DNA from: Thiobacillus sp. | GTDB taxonomy: Bacteria; Pseudomonadota; Gammaproteobacteria; Burkholderiales; Thiobacillaceae | Length of the DNA stretch: 7,909 nucleotides | Assembly (NCBI GenBank): GCA_011391285.1 | Contig: JAABQU010000007.1 | Coordinates: 1-7,909, forward strand | Direction: 5' to 3' | Part shown: positions 1-7,874 of the stretch, piece after piece | Numbering within the stretch: position 1 is the first letter of the stretch | Layout: every line of letters starts with the position of its first letter | Translations under genes and position numbers: made by a program | The notes under the pieces: model-generated | Database searches by the model: none | What the model saw: only the letters and a program-made list of their open reading frames with translations | What the model was told of the DNA's origin: nothing

Positions 1-148
1 CGATCTTGTTGGGTGCAAAACCGACCACGGCGCCGTTGCGGCGGATGATCTTGTAGTCGGCATAGCGTGTGTCGATCACCACCGGTTCGGCAGTTTGTAG
101 GGGAGGAATGGGCGGATGCGCGACAGATTCGGTGGCGACGTTCAACAT
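1..148 (-). CDS. nrdA: Ribonucleoside-diphosphate reductase large (alpha) subunit, N-terminal fragment
   Basis: This is the 5' end of a gene that leaves the window; 49 codons are visible. NrdA reduces ribonucleoside diphosphates to deoxyribonucleotides in the cytosol together with the NrdB subunit. After a variable leader of about 30 residues comes YKIIRRNGAVVGFAPNKI, the start of the ATP-cone domain that senses ATP/dATP at the N-terminus of class Ia enzymes. The variable leader followed by DYKIIRRNGAVV is typical of betaproteobacterial NrdA. The ATG at 148 is preceded by an AAAGGAG Shine-Dalgarno about 7 bases away. The upstream region has the NrdR and DnaA sites expected for a class Ia nrd operon. 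An ATP cone also occurs in NrdR, NrdD and NrdJ, but the motif wording, the leader and the promoter favour NrdA. Confidence 0.85.
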   Translation of the reverse strand, partial: MLNVATESVAHPPIPPLQTAEPVVIDTRYADYKIIRRNGAVVGFAPNKI

Positions 149-213
149 CGGGGGGCTCCTTTATGGGTGTATCGAAAATCCGGACTGCTGCGCCAGTGCG
201 TGAAATCCACATC

Positions 214-222
214 TTATGCACA
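214..222 (+). promoter_or_regulatory. DnaA box in the nrdA leader
   Basis: TTATGCACA matches the DnaA-box consensus TTATNCACA exactly. A weaker relative, AAATCCACA, sits just before it at 203-211 with two mismatches. It lies within the predicted nrdA 5' leader. In E. coli, DnaA also binds at the nrdAB promoter and couples nucleotide supply to replication initiation. Confidence 0.6.
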
Positions 223-247
223 GCTTTCCAAGCGCCCGCTCACAGGC

Positions 248-256
248 TTATTCACA
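248..256 (+). promoter_or_regulatory. DnaA box overlapping the strong NrdR box
   Basis: TTATTCACA matches TTATNCACA exactly, in the same orientation as the box at 214-222 and 34 bp from it. Its last five bases are also part of the strong NrdR box, so DnaA and NrdR could compete for this site. Two exact boxes within 45 bp of moderately GC-rich DNA are unlikely to be chance. Confidence 0.6.
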
Positions 257-267
257 ACATATTGTGG
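252..267. promoter_or_regulatory. NrdR box (strong)
   Basis: TCACAACATATTGTGG is nearly palindromic and matches the 16-bp NrdR consensus (ACACWATATATWGTGT type) at all but three positions, two of them the outermost bases. NrdR is the (d)ATP-sensing repressor of ribonucleotide reductase operons. The box lies just downstream of the predicted nrdA start point. It partners with a weaker box centred 32 bp away, the spacing known for NrdR box pairs. Confidence 0.75.
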
Positions 268-283
268 TACGGGCGCGGTCCGG

Positions 284-299
284 ATACAAATTCTAGGTC
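284..299. promoter_or_regulatory. NrdR box (degenerate second site)
   Basis: ATACAAATTCTAGGTC keeps the left half of the NrdR consensus (ACAA core) and part of the right (TAG), with several mismatches. Taken alone it would not be called. It is supported by its position: centred 32 bp (three helical turns) from the strong box and overlapping the nrdA -10, where NrdR would block polymerase. Confidence 0.45.
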
Positions 300-317
300 C
301 AAGGACCAAACTGTCAA
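290..317 (-). promoter_or_regulatory. sigma70 promoter of nrdA
   Basis: Read on the minus strand, a perfect -35 TTGACA (312-317) is followed after 16 bases by the -10 TAGAAT (290-295), which matches the consensus at 5 of 6 positions. Transcription would start near 283, leaving a leader of about 135 bases before the nrdA ATG at 148. The spacer contains GGTCC-AA-GGACC (296-307), a small inverted repeat of unknown meaning. The -10 lies inside the weaker NrdR box. Confidence 0.7.
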
Positions 318-631
318 CCGCGTAGCCGGTTTTTTCTGAGCGGTATTTTTCCCGGTCCGGAAAATCCTGCGGTGAATCAAGGTCCTGGCTATAGAAGATG
401 CCAAAAAATTAGACATGGTCCATAGCTGGTGCGGGCTGGCGCACTGAAACGGGCCGCCAGGCTGGTAAATGCGTGGGAAATTCAGCTTATTAGCGAGTGC
501 GCATATAACCTGTGCTGCGCAAACCCTGCTGAATCTTTGCTCATCCGTGCACAACGGTGGGTGCCCGGGCGGCGCCGTCACGTCAAAACGGGATGCACCG
601 GACACCCTTAAGGCGATCAGGGGATTGTTGT
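318..631. other. Intergenic region between nrdA and purU, no gene seen
   Basis: Short open frames on both strands have no recognisable product and no convincing start signal. I see no tRNA, rRNA or small-RNA signature. A possible weak plus-strand promoter is TTCAGC (481-486), 17 bases, TATAAC (504-509). It could be a distal purU promoter, but the -35 is poor. Confidence 0.5.
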
Positions 632-637
632 TATGAT
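629..637 (+). promoter_or_regulatory. Candidate extended -10 promoter of purU
   Basis: TGTTATGAT fits an extended -10 element (TG, one base, TATGAT at 632-637). No good -35 is seen, which extended -10 promoters can tolerate. Transcription would begin around 644, leaving a leader of about 32 bases before the purU ATG at 676. If correct, this excludes the upstream in-frame TTG at 637 as a start. Confidence 0.4.
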
Positions 638-675
638 TGCGCAAAAATCCTGTTCCCGGTTGCCGGGCTCCCACC

Positions 676-1530
676 ATGCGCCATACCGCTGTCCTGCTGA
701 TTTCCTGCCCCGACCAGAAGGGACTGGTCGCCGCCATCGCCGATTTCCTGCTGTTGCACAACGCCAACATCCTGCATGCGGACCAGCATCAGGACGCCGA
801 ACTGAAACTGTTCCTGATGCGGGTGGAATGGGACCTGGCGGATTTCAACCTCGATCTGGCCGGGTTCGGCGCTGCGTTCGAGCCGATCGCCACCCGCTTC
901 GGCATGACCTGGCGGCTCGCCGAATCAAGCCGCAAGCCGCGCCTGGCGGTTTTTGTGTCGAAGTTTGACCACTGCCTGGCCGACCTGCTGTACCGCTACC
1001 AGAGCGGCGAACTGCACTGCGAGCTGCCGATCATCCTCAGCAACCATGATGACACGCGCTGGCTGGCCGATGCCTACCGCATCCCCTACCAGCACCTGAC
1101 AGTGCTCAAGGATGCCAAGCACGAGGCCGAGCAACTGCAGCTGGCGATCCTGCGCGACCAGAAGATCGACTTCATCGTGCTGGCGCGCTACATGCAGGTG
1201 CTCTCGCCGGAATTCATCCGTCACTTCCCCAACCGCATCATCAACATCCACCATTCCTTCCTGCCCGCATTTCACGGCGCCAAGCCGTATCACCGGGCGT
1301 TCGAGCGCGGCGTGAAACTGATCGGCGCGACCGCGCACTACGTCACCGAAACCCTCGACGACGGCCCCATCATCGAACAGGACGTGGCGCGCATCTCGCA
1401 CCGCGACAGCCTCGACGACCTGATCAACAAGGGCGCGGACCTGGAGAAAGTGGTGCTGTCGCGCGCGGTGAAATGGCACCTCGACAACCGCGTGCTGGTG
1501 TACGCCAACAAGACCGTCGTGTTCGACTGA
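676..1530 (+). CDS. purU: Formyltetrahydrofolate deformylase
   Basis: PurU hydrolyses 10-formyl-tetrahydrofolate to formate and tetrahydrofolate in the cytosol, balancing one-carbon units and feeding formate to purine synthesis. The 284-residue product has the family's normal length. Residues 1-80 form an ACT regulatory domain (LLISCPDQKGLVAAIADFL near the start). Residues about 88-284 form the formyltransferase domain. The catalytic triad is visible as Asn190 and His192 in NIHHS and Asp228 in TLDDGP. SFLPAFHGAKPY (194-205) is the PurU version of the loop and separates it from PurN. The frame stays open to a TTG at 637, but similarity to the family begins at the ATG at 676, so I chose that start, although no clear Shine-Dalgarno precedes it. 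The next gene begins 6 bases after the stop, so the two are probably co-transcribed. Confidence 0.95.
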   Translation: MRHTAVLLISCPDQKGLVAAIADFLLLHNANILHADQHQDAELKLFLMRVEWDLADFNLDLAGFGAAFEPIATRFGMTWRLAESSRKPRLAVFVSKFDHCLADLLYRYQSGELHCELPIILSNHDDTRWLADAYRIPYQHLTVLKDAKHEAEQLQLAILRDQKIDFIVLARYMQVLSPEFIRHFPNRIINIHHSFLPAFHGAKPYHRAFERGVKLIGATAHYVTETLDDGPIIEQDVARISHRDSLDDLINKGADLEKVVLSRAVKWHLDNRVLVYANKTVVFD

Positions 1531-1536
1531 ATCGGC

Positions 1537-3806
<2,270 letters not shown>

Positions 3807-3916
3807 ATGAACCACCCGGCGAGGGCTCCCGCGCACGGGATCGACGGTCGGACGAACGCTGCCGAGGCCGCTATGCAGCCATCTGATCCGGAGAGGGCAC
3901 GCGTGAGGCCGAGCGC
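3807..3916 (+). repeat. Imperfect tandem repeat, copy 2 (110 bp)
   Basis: This is the second unit, joined directly to copy 1 and to the ATG of the DUF2069 gene. It also has a hairpin at the matching place, TCCCG-CGCA-CGGGA (3827-3840), made of partly different bases, so the stem is kept while the sequence shifts. Both units end in GAGGCCGAGCGC followed by ATGA. The GAGG serves as a plausible Shine-Dalgarno for the ATG at 3807 and again at 3917. It may be an old local duplication of the DUF2069 translation start region, or two copies of a dispersed intergenic element. Confidence 0.8.
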
Positions 3917-3920
3917 ATGA
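3807..3920 (+). CDS. Possible 37-codon leader ORF inside repeat copy 2
   Basis: An open frame starts with MNHPARAP, resembling the MSHPARAP start in copy 1, and ends in a TGA that overlaps the DUF2069 start codon as ATGA. A GAGG Shine-Dalgarno lies about 8 bases upstream of its ATG. It could be a translated leader that couples ribosomes into the membrane protein gene. The peptide beyond residue 15 is not conserved between the copies, and no known small protein is recognised, so it may not be a functional product. Confidence 0.25.
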   Translation: MNHPARAPAHGIDGRTNAAEAAMQPSDPERARVRPSA

Positions 3921-4276
3921 AAACCCTGCAAACGCTCTCCAGCGTCAGCCTGATCGCGCTGATTTTCCTGTGCCTGGCGTGGGAACTGGTGCTGGCGCCG
4001 ATCCGCCCCGGCGGCTCTTCGCTGGCGCTCAAGGCGTTGCCGCTGCTGCTGCCGCTGATGGGCGTCCTGAAAGGCCGCCGCTACACCTATCAGTGGGCGC
4101 CGATGCTGGTGCTGGCCTACTTCACTGAAGGCGTGGTGCGCGCATGGTCGGACAAAGGCCTGTCGGCCTGGCTGGCCGGCGTGGAAGTGGCGTTGTCGGT
4201 GGTGTTCTTCTTTGCTGCGATCTACTACGCCAAGCTCAGCGCGCCGTCGCGGCTCGCCCAAACTAAAAACGGCTGA
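3917..4276 (+). CDS. DUF2069 family inner-membrane protein
   Basis: This is a 119-residue protein of unknown function. Four hydrophobic segments are visible at about residues 8-28, 36-51, 60-78 and 84-106, so it is an integral inner-membrane protein. The motif YFTEGVVRAWSD (68-79), between segments three and four, is the signature I associate with the DUF2069 family of proteobacteria, and the length is normal. The start is the ATG at 3917, with GTGAGG about 9 bases upstream. It lies directly after the repeat array and downstream of wrbA, and probably ends this plus-strand transcription unit. Its stop is only 3 bases from the stop of the convergent sensor kinase gene, and no clear terminator separates them. 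Confidence 0.85.
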   Translation: MKTLQTLSSVSLIALIFLCLAWELVLAPIRPGGSSLALKALPLLLPLMGVLKGRRYTYQWAPMLVLAYFTEGVVRAWSDKGLSAWLAGVEVALSVVFFFAAIYYAKLSAPSRLAQTKNG

Positions 4277-4279
4277 CGC

Positions 4280-5650
4280 TTATTGCGCGGCGGGCAGCGT
4301 CAGGATCGCCCGCAGCCCCCCCAGCGGCGAATTGGCCAGCACAACCTGGCCGCCATACATGCGTGCCAGGTCGTCGACGATGGCCAGCCCGAGCCCGCTG
4401 CCGGGAACCTGCTGATCTGCCCTGACACCGCGGCGAAGCATGGCCTCCCGCTGTTCCACGGCGATGCCCTTGCCGTCGTCGTCGACGTGGATCACGAGCT
4501 GGTCCTGTTCGATGCCGGCGTCGATCTCGACGCGGTGCGACGCCCACTTGCAGGCGTTGTCCAGCAGGTTGCCGAGCATTTCCTGCAGGTCCTGCTCCTC
4601 GCCGCGAAACGCCAGGCTTGCCGGCATCGGCTGGACGACCAGCTCAAGATCGCGCCCGGCATGAATGCGCCGCATGGTCCGCACCAGCCCCTCGACGATG
4701 GGATTGAACGGCGTCCGGGCGCCCGGCAGGCTGACCGCGGCGGCCGCCTGCGCCCGTGCCAGGTGGTAATCCACCTGCCTGCGTGCGGTCTCGACATGGG
4801 CGACCACCAGACGTGCCAGCGCCTCATCCTTGCCGTCGGCGGCATTGGCGAGAACGCTCAAGGGCGTTTTCAGCGCATGGGCAAGATTGCCCGCCTGGGT
4901 GCGGGCACGCTCGACAATTTCGGCGTTTCGCGCCAGCACGGTGTTGAATTCCTCGACCAGCGGCATGATTTCCGCCGGGAATACCCCCTCCATCCGCTGC
5001 ACTTCACCGCGGTGCACCCGCCCGAGCGCAGCGCGCAGTTTCCGCAGCGGCGCCAGTCCGACGAAAACCTGAACCAGCGCCGCCAGCGCCAGCCCGAGGC
5101 CCAGCACGCCCAGCGCCAGCCACAGCTCCTTGTTGAAGCGCGCCACCGGCTCGATCATCAGGCTTTCGTCGGCGGCAACGATCAGCCGCAGCGGCAGCGC
5201 GTCGATCCGCACGCTACGCTCGACCATCCCCAGCATCTCTCCTTGCGGACCGGCGATGCGGTGCTGATGAACGTCCCCGCTGGCGGGCGTATCCACAGGC
5301 ACGCGCAGCACCTGATCCCAAAGGGAGCGCGAGCGCATCACGGCCGGGCTTGCCGAAAGACCGGTGCCGGCGAGGCGGTCAATCTGCCAGTAGAGGCCCG
5401 CAAAAGGCTTGTTGAGGCGGGGGTCGCTCAGCGGCATCGCCAGCGTCGGCCGGCCCTGGTCGTCGAGCGCCAGCTGAGCGGTCAACTGGTCGAGATGGGT
5501 TTTCAGTTCGGCATGAAACTGCAGATCCACATGCTGGCGAAACAGGTTGCCCAGCCCCCAGCCGGCAACGAGGATGGTGGCGGCAATCCAGAACAGCGTG
5601 CCCAGCAGCAGGCGGAAGCGCAGCGAGCCGCGCAGGGTGGCCAGCGTCAT
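4280..5650 (-). CDS. PhoQ-like sensor histidine kinase
   Basis: This 456-residue inner-membrane kinase pairs with the response regulator encoded just upstream. A first membrane segment spans about residues 13-35, a periplasmic sensor region about 37-172, and a second segment about 175-199, followed by a HAMP-like linker. The H-box NLAHALKTPLSVL carries the phosphoacceptor His258; the HxLKTPL wording is typical of PhoQ-type kinases. The ATPase domain shows an N-box NLLDNACKWA (361-370), G1 VDDDGKGI (389-396) and G2 GSGLGLAIV (417-425), so it looks catalytically complete. The periplasmic part lacks the acidic cluster by which enteric PhoQ senses magnesium, so the stimulus may differ. The start overlaps the regulator stop (ATGA), implying coupled translation. 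No orthology to enteric phoQ is claimed. Confidence 0.92.
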   Translation of the reverse strand: MTLATLRGSLRFRLLLGTLFWIAATILVAGWGLGNLFRQHVDLQFHAELKTHLDQLTAQLALDDQGRPTLAMPLSDPRLNKPFAGLYWQIDRLAGTGLSASPAVMRSRSLWDQVLRVPVDTPASGDVHQHRIAGPQGEMLGMVERSVRIDALPLRLIVAADESLMIEPVARFNKELWLALGVLGLGLALAALVQVFVGLAPLRKLRAALGRVHRGEVQRMEGVFPAEIMPLVEEFNTVLARNAEIVERARTQAGNLAHALKTPLSVLANAADGKDEALARLVVAHVETARRQVDYHLARAQAAAAVSLPGARTPFNPIVEGLVRTMRRIHAGRDLELVVQPMPASLAFRGEEQDLQEMLGNLLDNACKWASHRVEIDAGIEQDQLVIHVDDDGKGIAVEQREAMLRRGVRADQQVPGSGLGLAIVDDLARMYGGQVVLANSPLGGLRAILTLPAAQ

Positions 5651-6309
5651 TGCGGGTTGGCGAGGCGATAGCCCATGCCGCGCACGGTTTCGATCAATCC
5701 GGGCGGCAGTTTCTTGCGCAGGCGGCCGATGAAAACCTCGACGGTGTTCGAGTCGCGATCGAAATCCTGCGCGTAGATGTGCTCGACCAGGTCGCTGCGG
5801 GAAACCACTTCACCCGCGTGGTGCATGAGATACGCCAGCACGCGGTATTCGTGGCTGGTCAGCGTCAGGGCCCGACCCTCGACGGTGACGCGGTTGTTGC
5901 GGGTGTCCAGCGTCACCGGGCCGCAGTCCAGCTCGGCGCTGGCATGGCCGCCGGCGCGGCGGATCAGCGCGCGCAGGCGGGCCAGCAGCTCTTCCATGTG
6001 GAAGGGTTTGGTCAGGTAATCGTCGGCGCCGGCATCGATGCCGGCCACTTTTTCGTGCCAGTTGTCGCGTGCGGTGAGAATCAGCACCGGCATGGTGCGG
6101 CCGGCGTCGCGCCATTTTTTAAGCACCGTGATGCCATCCATTTGCGGCAGGCCCAGGTCCAGAACGACCGCGTCGAAGGGCTCGTTATCGCCCATGAAGT
6201 GGGCGTCGAGGCCGTTGTGCGCCACGTCGACCGCATAGCCTGCCTCGCGCACGCCCTCGGCCAGTTGCTCGGCCAGCGTCGGTTCATCTTCCACCACTAG
6301 GATGCGCAT
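5647..6309 (-). CDS. PhoP-like OmpR-family response regulator
   Basis: This is a 220-residue cytosolic DNA-binding regulator. The receiver domain (1-118) has the acidic pocket VVEDE (5-9), phosphoacceptor Asp51 in LDLGLPQMDG, Thr79 and Lys101 in YLTKPF, so it should be phosphorylated normally. Residues about 127-218 form a winged helix, with the recognition region DFDRDSNTVEVFIGRLRKKL and the terminal strand TVRGMGYRL. Members of this family usually bind as dimers to direct repeats spaced about 11 bp. Such repeats occur in the divergent intergenic region and again at 7775-7811. Its ATG overlaps the PepSY gene stop by one base (TGATG), and its own stop overlaps the kinase start. It is related to the PhoP/QseB/PmrA group; which one cannot be settled here. 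Confidence 0.93.
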   Translation of the reverse strand: MRILVVEDEPTLAEQLAEGVREAGYAVDVAHNGLDAHFMGDNEPFDAVVLDLGLPQMDGITVLKKWRDAGRTMPVLILTARDNWHEKVAGIDAGADDYLTKPFHMEELLARLRALIRRAGGHASAELDCGPVTLDTRNNRVTVEGRALTLTSHEYRVLAYLMHHAGEVVSRSDLVEHIYAQDFDRDSNTVEVFIGRLRKKLPPGLIETVRGMGYRLANPQ

Positions 6310-6671
6310 CAGCGTGCCGCTCCGCGATGGCCATCCTTGCCCTTCGGTCCCTTGATGCCGAGTAGCTTGCCATCTCGGGCATCGATCTCGAGCTTGACCA
6401 GCGCCCCGCCCGTGCGCAGCAGCTTGATCTCGTACATCCAGCGCGCGTCCTCGCGCTCCAGTTCGACTTCCATGATCTGCCCCGGATAGTCGCGTTCGAC
6501 CCTTTCCAGGATCGTCCGCAAGGGCACGATCTCGCCAGATTCCAGCGCCCGGCGGGCACGATCATGATCGCGCCCGTCGCCGGCCTGACCTGCCCCGGCG
6601 CCCATCAAGGCCAGCAGCAGCGCAGCGGAAAGTGCCACGCGCAATCCGCTCAACGATTTTCTGCCTGACAT
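6309..6671 (-). CDS. Exported PepSY domain protein
   Basis: This small protein, 120 residues from the chosen ATG, has a basic N-terminus, a hydrophobic stretch (residues 10-27) and an AGQA-type cleavage site near residue 30, so it is exported to the periplasm. Residues about 45-108 read as one PepSY repeat: a helix with VPLRTILERVERDYPG, then WMYEIKLLRTGGALVKLEIDARDGKLLGI. PepSY proteins are thought to inhibit or sense other proteins. As the first gene of a two-component operon it may modulate the kinase's periplasmic domain, but that is inference. A TTG at 6683, preceded by GGAAAA, is an alternative start giving 124 residues. The tail is rich in Gly, Lys and Arg. Its stop overlaps the regulator start by one base. 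Confidence 0.82.
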   Translation of the reverse strand: MSGRKSLSGLRVALSAALLLALMGAGAGQAGDGRDHDRARRALESGEIVPLRTILERVERDYPGQIMEVELEREDARWMYEIKLLRTGGALVKLEIDARDGKLLGIKGPKGKDGHRGAAR

Positions 6672-6687
6672 CGCGGTATCCAAAATC

Positions 6688-6704
6688 GGTTTTCCATGGG
6701 TTTG
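6688..6704 (+). promoter_or_regulatory. PhoP-box-like direct repeat
   Basis: GGTTTT, five bases, GGTTTG gives two hexamers 11 bp apart, each one base from the enteric PhoP box half-site GGTTTA with its 5-base spacer. It lies just upstream of the PepSY start. There it could serve autoregulation of the PepSY-regulator-kinase operon. The stretch is T-rich, so chance is possible. Confidence 0.3.
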
Positions 6705-6722
6705 TTTTTAACCCCGCAAGCC

Positions 6723-6764
6723 TGAACGCAGGATGAACGGGGGATTCACCTTCTGTTCAGTTCA
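6723..6764. promoter_or_regulatory. Phased 11-bp operator array upstream of the SHP gene
   Basis: TGAACGCAGGA (6723-6733) and TGAACGGGGGA (6734-6744) are adjacent 11-bp direct repeats. They are followed at the same 11-bp phase by TTCA at 6745 and TTCA at 6756, with an extra TTCA at 6761. The pattern is repeated with the same spacing before the gene at 7875. It fits an OmpR-family regulator binding as tandem dimers. It sits between divergent genes, so it could control both the cytochromes and the PepSY operon. A weak -10-like CAAAGT (6772-6777) lies 28 bases after the second repeat. Confidence 0.65.
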
Positions 6765-6809
6765 CTCCGCGCAAAGTGCAGCTTCACACCACGCATAAAG
6801 GAGAAAACC

Positions 6810-7226
6810 ATGCGCCGAAAGCTTGTCGTCCCCCTGGGCGTTGCCGCCATGATCCTGTCCACCTCGCTCTTCGCCGGCCCGCGCGAAGAGCTGCTGGCTC
6901 AATACGCTACCGCAGCCAGGACAGACGCGCCAACTTTTTCCGGATTCTCCGCCGCGCGCGGGAAAACCCTGTACGCCCAGAAATTTTCCGGCGGCAAGCC
7001 CGACACGCCGGCCTGCACCGCCTGCCACGGCGAGAACCCGCGTGGCGCCGGCCGCACCCTGACCGGCAAGGACATCGAAGCCGTCGCGGTATCGGTCACG
7101 CCGAAGCGCTATACCGACGCGGCCAAAGTCGAAAAGTGGTTCAAGCGCAATTGCAACGAGGTGCTCGGACGCGCATGCACGGCGCAGGAAAAAGGTGACT
7201 GGCTCACCTACATGCTCAGCCTGTAG
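6810..7226 (+). CDS. shp: SHP-type monoheme cytochrome c (DUF1924 family)
   Basis: This protein resembles the sphaeroides heme protein (SHP) of Rhodobacter, an oxygen-binding high-spin cytochrome c. The precursor has 138 residues, with a signal peptide ending at LFA (residue 22), so the mature protein is periplasmic. The heme site is CTACH (69-73) within GGKPDTPACTACHG. GKDIEAVA, TPKRYTDAAKVEKWFKRNCN and GRACT follow the SHP pattern. In SHP the first Asn of the NCN motif is the sixth heme ligand, here Asn114, and Cys115 and Cys123 would form its disulfide. AAAGGAG lies about 7 bases before the ATG. The diheme cytochrome gene follows after 36 bases. Its physiological role is not settled; oxygen, nitric oxide or redox stress chemistry have been considered for the family. 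Confidence 0.9.
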   Translation: MRRKLVVPLGVAAMILSTSLFAGPREELLAQYATAARTDAPTFSGFSAARGKTLYAQKFSGGKPDTPACTACHGENPRGAGRTLTGKDIEAVAVSVTPKRYTDAAKVEKWFKRNCNEVLGRACTAQEKGDWLTYMLSL

Positions 7227-7262
7227 CGATCGAAACACACCCCATTTCACAAGGAGCACCTC

Positions 7263-7754
7263 ATGAATATCCCCTACCGTCCGCTCGCCCTTGGTCTGGT
7301 TGCGCTCGCCTTTTCCGCCATCGTGCTGCAGCGCGCCCAGGCCGGCGGCGACGACTACTTCCCCCCGGTCGTCGACCCCGTGGTCAAGGAGGAATGCGGC
7401 AGCTGCCACATTGCCTTCGCCCCCTCGATGCTCCCGGCCCGATCATGGAAACGCATGATGGGCAATCTGAAAGACCACTTCGGCGACGACGCCAGCGTCG
7501 ATCCCGATACCGCAGCCCGAATTTCCAGCTACCTCGTCACCAATGCAGCCGATACGGGCGGCAAGCGCTACAGCAGCAAACTGCTGCGCGGCCTGGCGCC
7601 GAACAGCGCCCCCCTGCGCATTACCGAGTTGCCGAAATGGGTGAGCGAACACCGCGAGGTTCCCGCCTGGGAATGGAAGCACAAGGATGTACGCACCAAG
7701 GCGAATTGCGTCGCCTGCCACGCCGATGCGGAGCGGGGCTTCTACGAAGACTGA
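7263..7754 (+). CDS. dhc: Diheme cytochrome c (DHC), partner of SHP
   Basis: This 163-residue exported cytochrome has a signal peptide ending around QAQA-type residues at 24-27 and is therefore periplasmic. Two heme-binding sites are visible: CGSCH (45-49) and CVACH (149-153), the latter near the C-terminus. The layout, with PVVDPVVKEECGSCH, the ARSWKRMM segment and a final ANCVACHADAERGFYED, matches the dihaem cytochrome c family (DHC). DHC is encoded beside SHP in purple bacteria and others and donates electrons to it. AAGGAG lies about 7 bases before the ATG. It is almost certainly co-transcribed with the SHP gene. The membrane cytochrome b that often completes this cluster is not seen immediately downstream. 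Confidence 0.9.
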   Translation: MNIPYRPLALGLVALAFSAIVLQRAQAGGDDYFPPVVDPVVKEECGSCHIAFAPSMLPARSWKRMMGNLKDHFGDDASVDPDTAARISSYLVTNAADTGGKRYSSKLLRGLAPNSAPLRITELPKWVSEHREVPAWEWKHKDVRTKANCVACHADAERGFYED

Positions 7755-7761
7755 TGCGGCC

Positions 7762-7784
7762 CCGGCATGGTTCATGAATGCCGG
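7762..7784 (+). other. Inverted repeat after the DHC gene
   Basis: CCGGCAT (7762-7768) pairs with ATGCCGG (7778-7784) across 9 bases, beginning 7 bases after the stop codon. There is no T run after it, so it is not a standard intrinsic terminator. It might protect the 3' end of the cytochrome mRNA. Its right arm overlaps the first element of the downstream operator array. Confidence 0.4.
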
Positions 7785-7812
7785 ATGAACGCAGGCTTCA
7801 GAACAGGTTCAG
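7775..7812. promoter_or_regulatory. Phased 11-bp operator array upstream of the last gene
   Basis: TGAATGCCGGA (7775-7785) and TGAACGCAGGC (7786-7796) are 11-bp direct repeats, followed in phase by TTCA at 7797 and TTCA at 7808 within GTTCAG. It has the same order and spacing as the array at 6723. Similarity continues as GCA at matching offsets before a possible -10 CACAAT (7824-7829), 28 bases after the second repeat. This suggests a separate promoter for the last gene under the same regulator as the cytochrome operon. Confidence 0.65.
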
Positions 7813-7874
7813 GCGCCCCCCCGCACAATGAATGCACGGTATCGATTCGACCACAACCAAAGGAGATTTTCATC

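Noticed and set aside
316..335. Terminator-like hairpin AACCG / CGGTT followed by a T run on the plus strand
   Set aside because: No plus-strand gene precedes it, the stem is only 5 bp, and it overlaps the -35 of the nrdA promoter, so it is more likely incidental.
429..611. 60-codon plus-strand frame in the nrdA-purU gap
   Set aside because: It has no ribosome binding site, no recognisable composition or motif, and lies in a region that looks non-coding.
633..968. Open frame starting at an ATG with a good Shine-Dalgarno (AGGGGA) ahead of purU
   Set aside because: It runs out of frame inside the clearly conserved purU sequence and its Arg/Pro-rich translation has no family resemblance. The ATG also lies in the candidate -10 element.
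4283..5671. Plus-strand open frame of 462 codons opposite the sensor kinase
   Set aside because: The kinase on the other strand has all expected motifs, while this frame is Gln/Arg/His-rich shadow sequence.
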